From assembly GCA_027619655.1 (NCBI GenBank), contig JAQCHR010000211.1, positions 1 through 6,703 of the forward strand: a DNA stretch of 6,703 nt, written 5' to 3'. Position numbers and translations under genes: made by a program. Source of the stretch: Pseudomonadota bacterium (GTDB lineage Bacteria; Pseudomonadota; Alphaproteobacteria; UBA8366; GCA-2717185). The notes under the pieces were generated by a model. That model did not search any database and was not told the origin of the DNA. It saw only the letters and a list, made by a program, of their open reading frames with translations. Positions 6,064-6,703 of the stretch are shown here, in pieces (position 1 is the first letter of the stretch; every line of letters starts with the position of its first letter).

Positions 6064-6703
6064 TCAGGGCAGCCGCACCGCGGCGAACACCTTGCGCGGC
6101 GCGACGATACCCTGCAGGCATTCAACCAGCATGAGATCGTCCGCATCAACCGACGCCTCCAGAAGCGCATGAATACCGGAAACCGCGAGCGCCAGTGCCT
6201 GCCCGGATTCTTCCCCGTTCAGCAGGTGACCGACGAACAGCGCGACGAACGCATCGCCCGCGCCATGCGCCGGAATATCGATGAACGGCGCCGATGATAT
6301 CCAGGCACCATCCGCCGTTACGGCAATGGCGGCAATGGATGCGCCGCCACGGACCCCCGTCACGATAACGGTGGCCGGTCCGGCTTGCCGCAATGTCTGC
6401 GCCGCCCGAACCGCATCTGCCGCCGACCTGATTGTTACACCGGATAGATATTCCGCTTCGAAGACGTTCGGCGTGATGATATCGGCTGCGGAAATCGCCC
6501 GGTCGCGGAAAAATTCCGGTATCCCGTCGGCCACATAAAAGCGGCCGTTATCCCCCATGACAGGATCGCAACACCAGAAAGCGCCGCGACGGGCGGCACC
6601 AACCCGCGCCGCAACGTCGTAAACAACCGGTCCCGTCGCCACACTGCCAAGATAGCCGGACACGACCGCGCGGCAATCCGCGAACAGCCCGTGGGCCTCC
6701 AAC
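6064..6703 (-). CDS. pdxY: Pyridoxal kinase, PdxY type (5' truncated)
   Basis: At least the C-terminal 213 residues of a ribokinase-fold kinase that phosphorylates pyridoxal (and related B6 vitamers) to make PLP by salvage; cytoplasmic. The frame is open to the window edge, and the Met codon nearest the edge is internal. Family blocks in order: DPVMGDNGRFYV (about 6567-6532), ADIITPNVFEAEYLSG (about 6488-6441), VIVTGVRGG, and the phosphate and catalytic motif PAHGAGDAFVALF (about 6276-6238), where the Asp of GAGD is the expected catalytic base. Pyridoxal kinases have about 280-290 residues, so roughly 65-75 N-terminal residues lie beyond 6703. The TGA stop is at 6064-6066, convergent with the TPR gene with only 3 bases between. 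Hydroxymethylpyrimidine kinase (ThiD) is a relative, but the DPVMGD-N-GRFYV and HGAGD pattern fits PdxY better. Confidence 0.92.
   Translation of the reverse strand, partial: LEAHGLFADCRAVVSGYLGSVATGPVVYDVAARVGAARRGAFWCCDPVMGDNGRFYVADGIPEFFRDRAISAADIITPNVFEAEYLSGVTIRSAADAVRAAQTLRQAGPATVIVTGVRGGASIAAIAVTADGAWISSAPFIDIPAHGAGDAFVALFVGHLLNGEESGQALALAVSGIHALLEASVDADDLMLVECLQGIVAPRKVFAAVRLP

Noticed and set aside
1..6703. CRISPR arrays, tRNA or rRNA genes, insertion sequences, phage genes
   Set aside because: None seen: no regularly spaced repeats, no tRNA-like cloverleaf, no transposase or integrase motifs on either strand.

Overview
The window is a GC-rich, gene-dense stretch of a bacterial chromosome that reads as alphaproteobacterial, probably Rhodospirillales-like. 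This rests on the closeness of LeuB, LeuC and Asd to alphaproteobacterial forms as I remember them, on the leucine-genes-then-asd neighbourhood, and on a TPR-glycosyltransferase of a type common in that group. No database search was possible, so the taxon is an inference.

Layout. Positions 1-2995 are a leucine-biosynthesis block on the plus strand: the 3' end of leuD, then leuC overlapping it by ATGA, then leuB after 32 bases with a good ribosome-binding site. Positions 2996-3563 are an accessory-looking insert: two very small genes, each encoding a Sec-type signal peptide followed by a short Pro/Thr-rich mature peptide with one cysteine. A 10-base direct repeat lies before the second gene, and a clean intrinsic terminator (9-bp stem, GAAA tetraloop) follows it. 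Positions 3616-4641 are asd (aspartate-semialdehyde dehydrogenase). Only 21 bases later comes a 465-residue protein with TPR repeats and a GT9-like glycosyltransferase domain, and its 5' coding region contains a perfect 16-bp inverted repeat. The minus strand from 6703 down to 6064 is a 5'-truncated pyridoxal kinase gene (pdxY-like), convergent with the TPR gene and separated from it by 3 bases.

How the genes work together. LeuC and LeuD form isopropylmalate isomerase, which turns 2-isopropylmalate into 3-isopropylmalate, and LeuB oxidises that to the leucine precursor 2-oxoisocaproate (4-methyl-2-oxopentanoate). Asd makes aspartate semialdehyde for lysine/diaminopimelate, threonine and methionine. 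Pyridoxal kinase supplies PLP, the cofactor of the final leucine transaminase and many other enzymes, but its opposite orientation means no shared operon. The TPR-glycosyltransferase has no obvious metabolic link to these genes.

Nothing here is a clearly new multi-gene system. The points most worth a second look are the pair of tiny secreted peptides between leuB and asd, the perfect inverted repeat in the TPR gene, the leuD-before-leuC order together with unusual residues in LeuC and LeuB, and the direct repeat before the second small gene.
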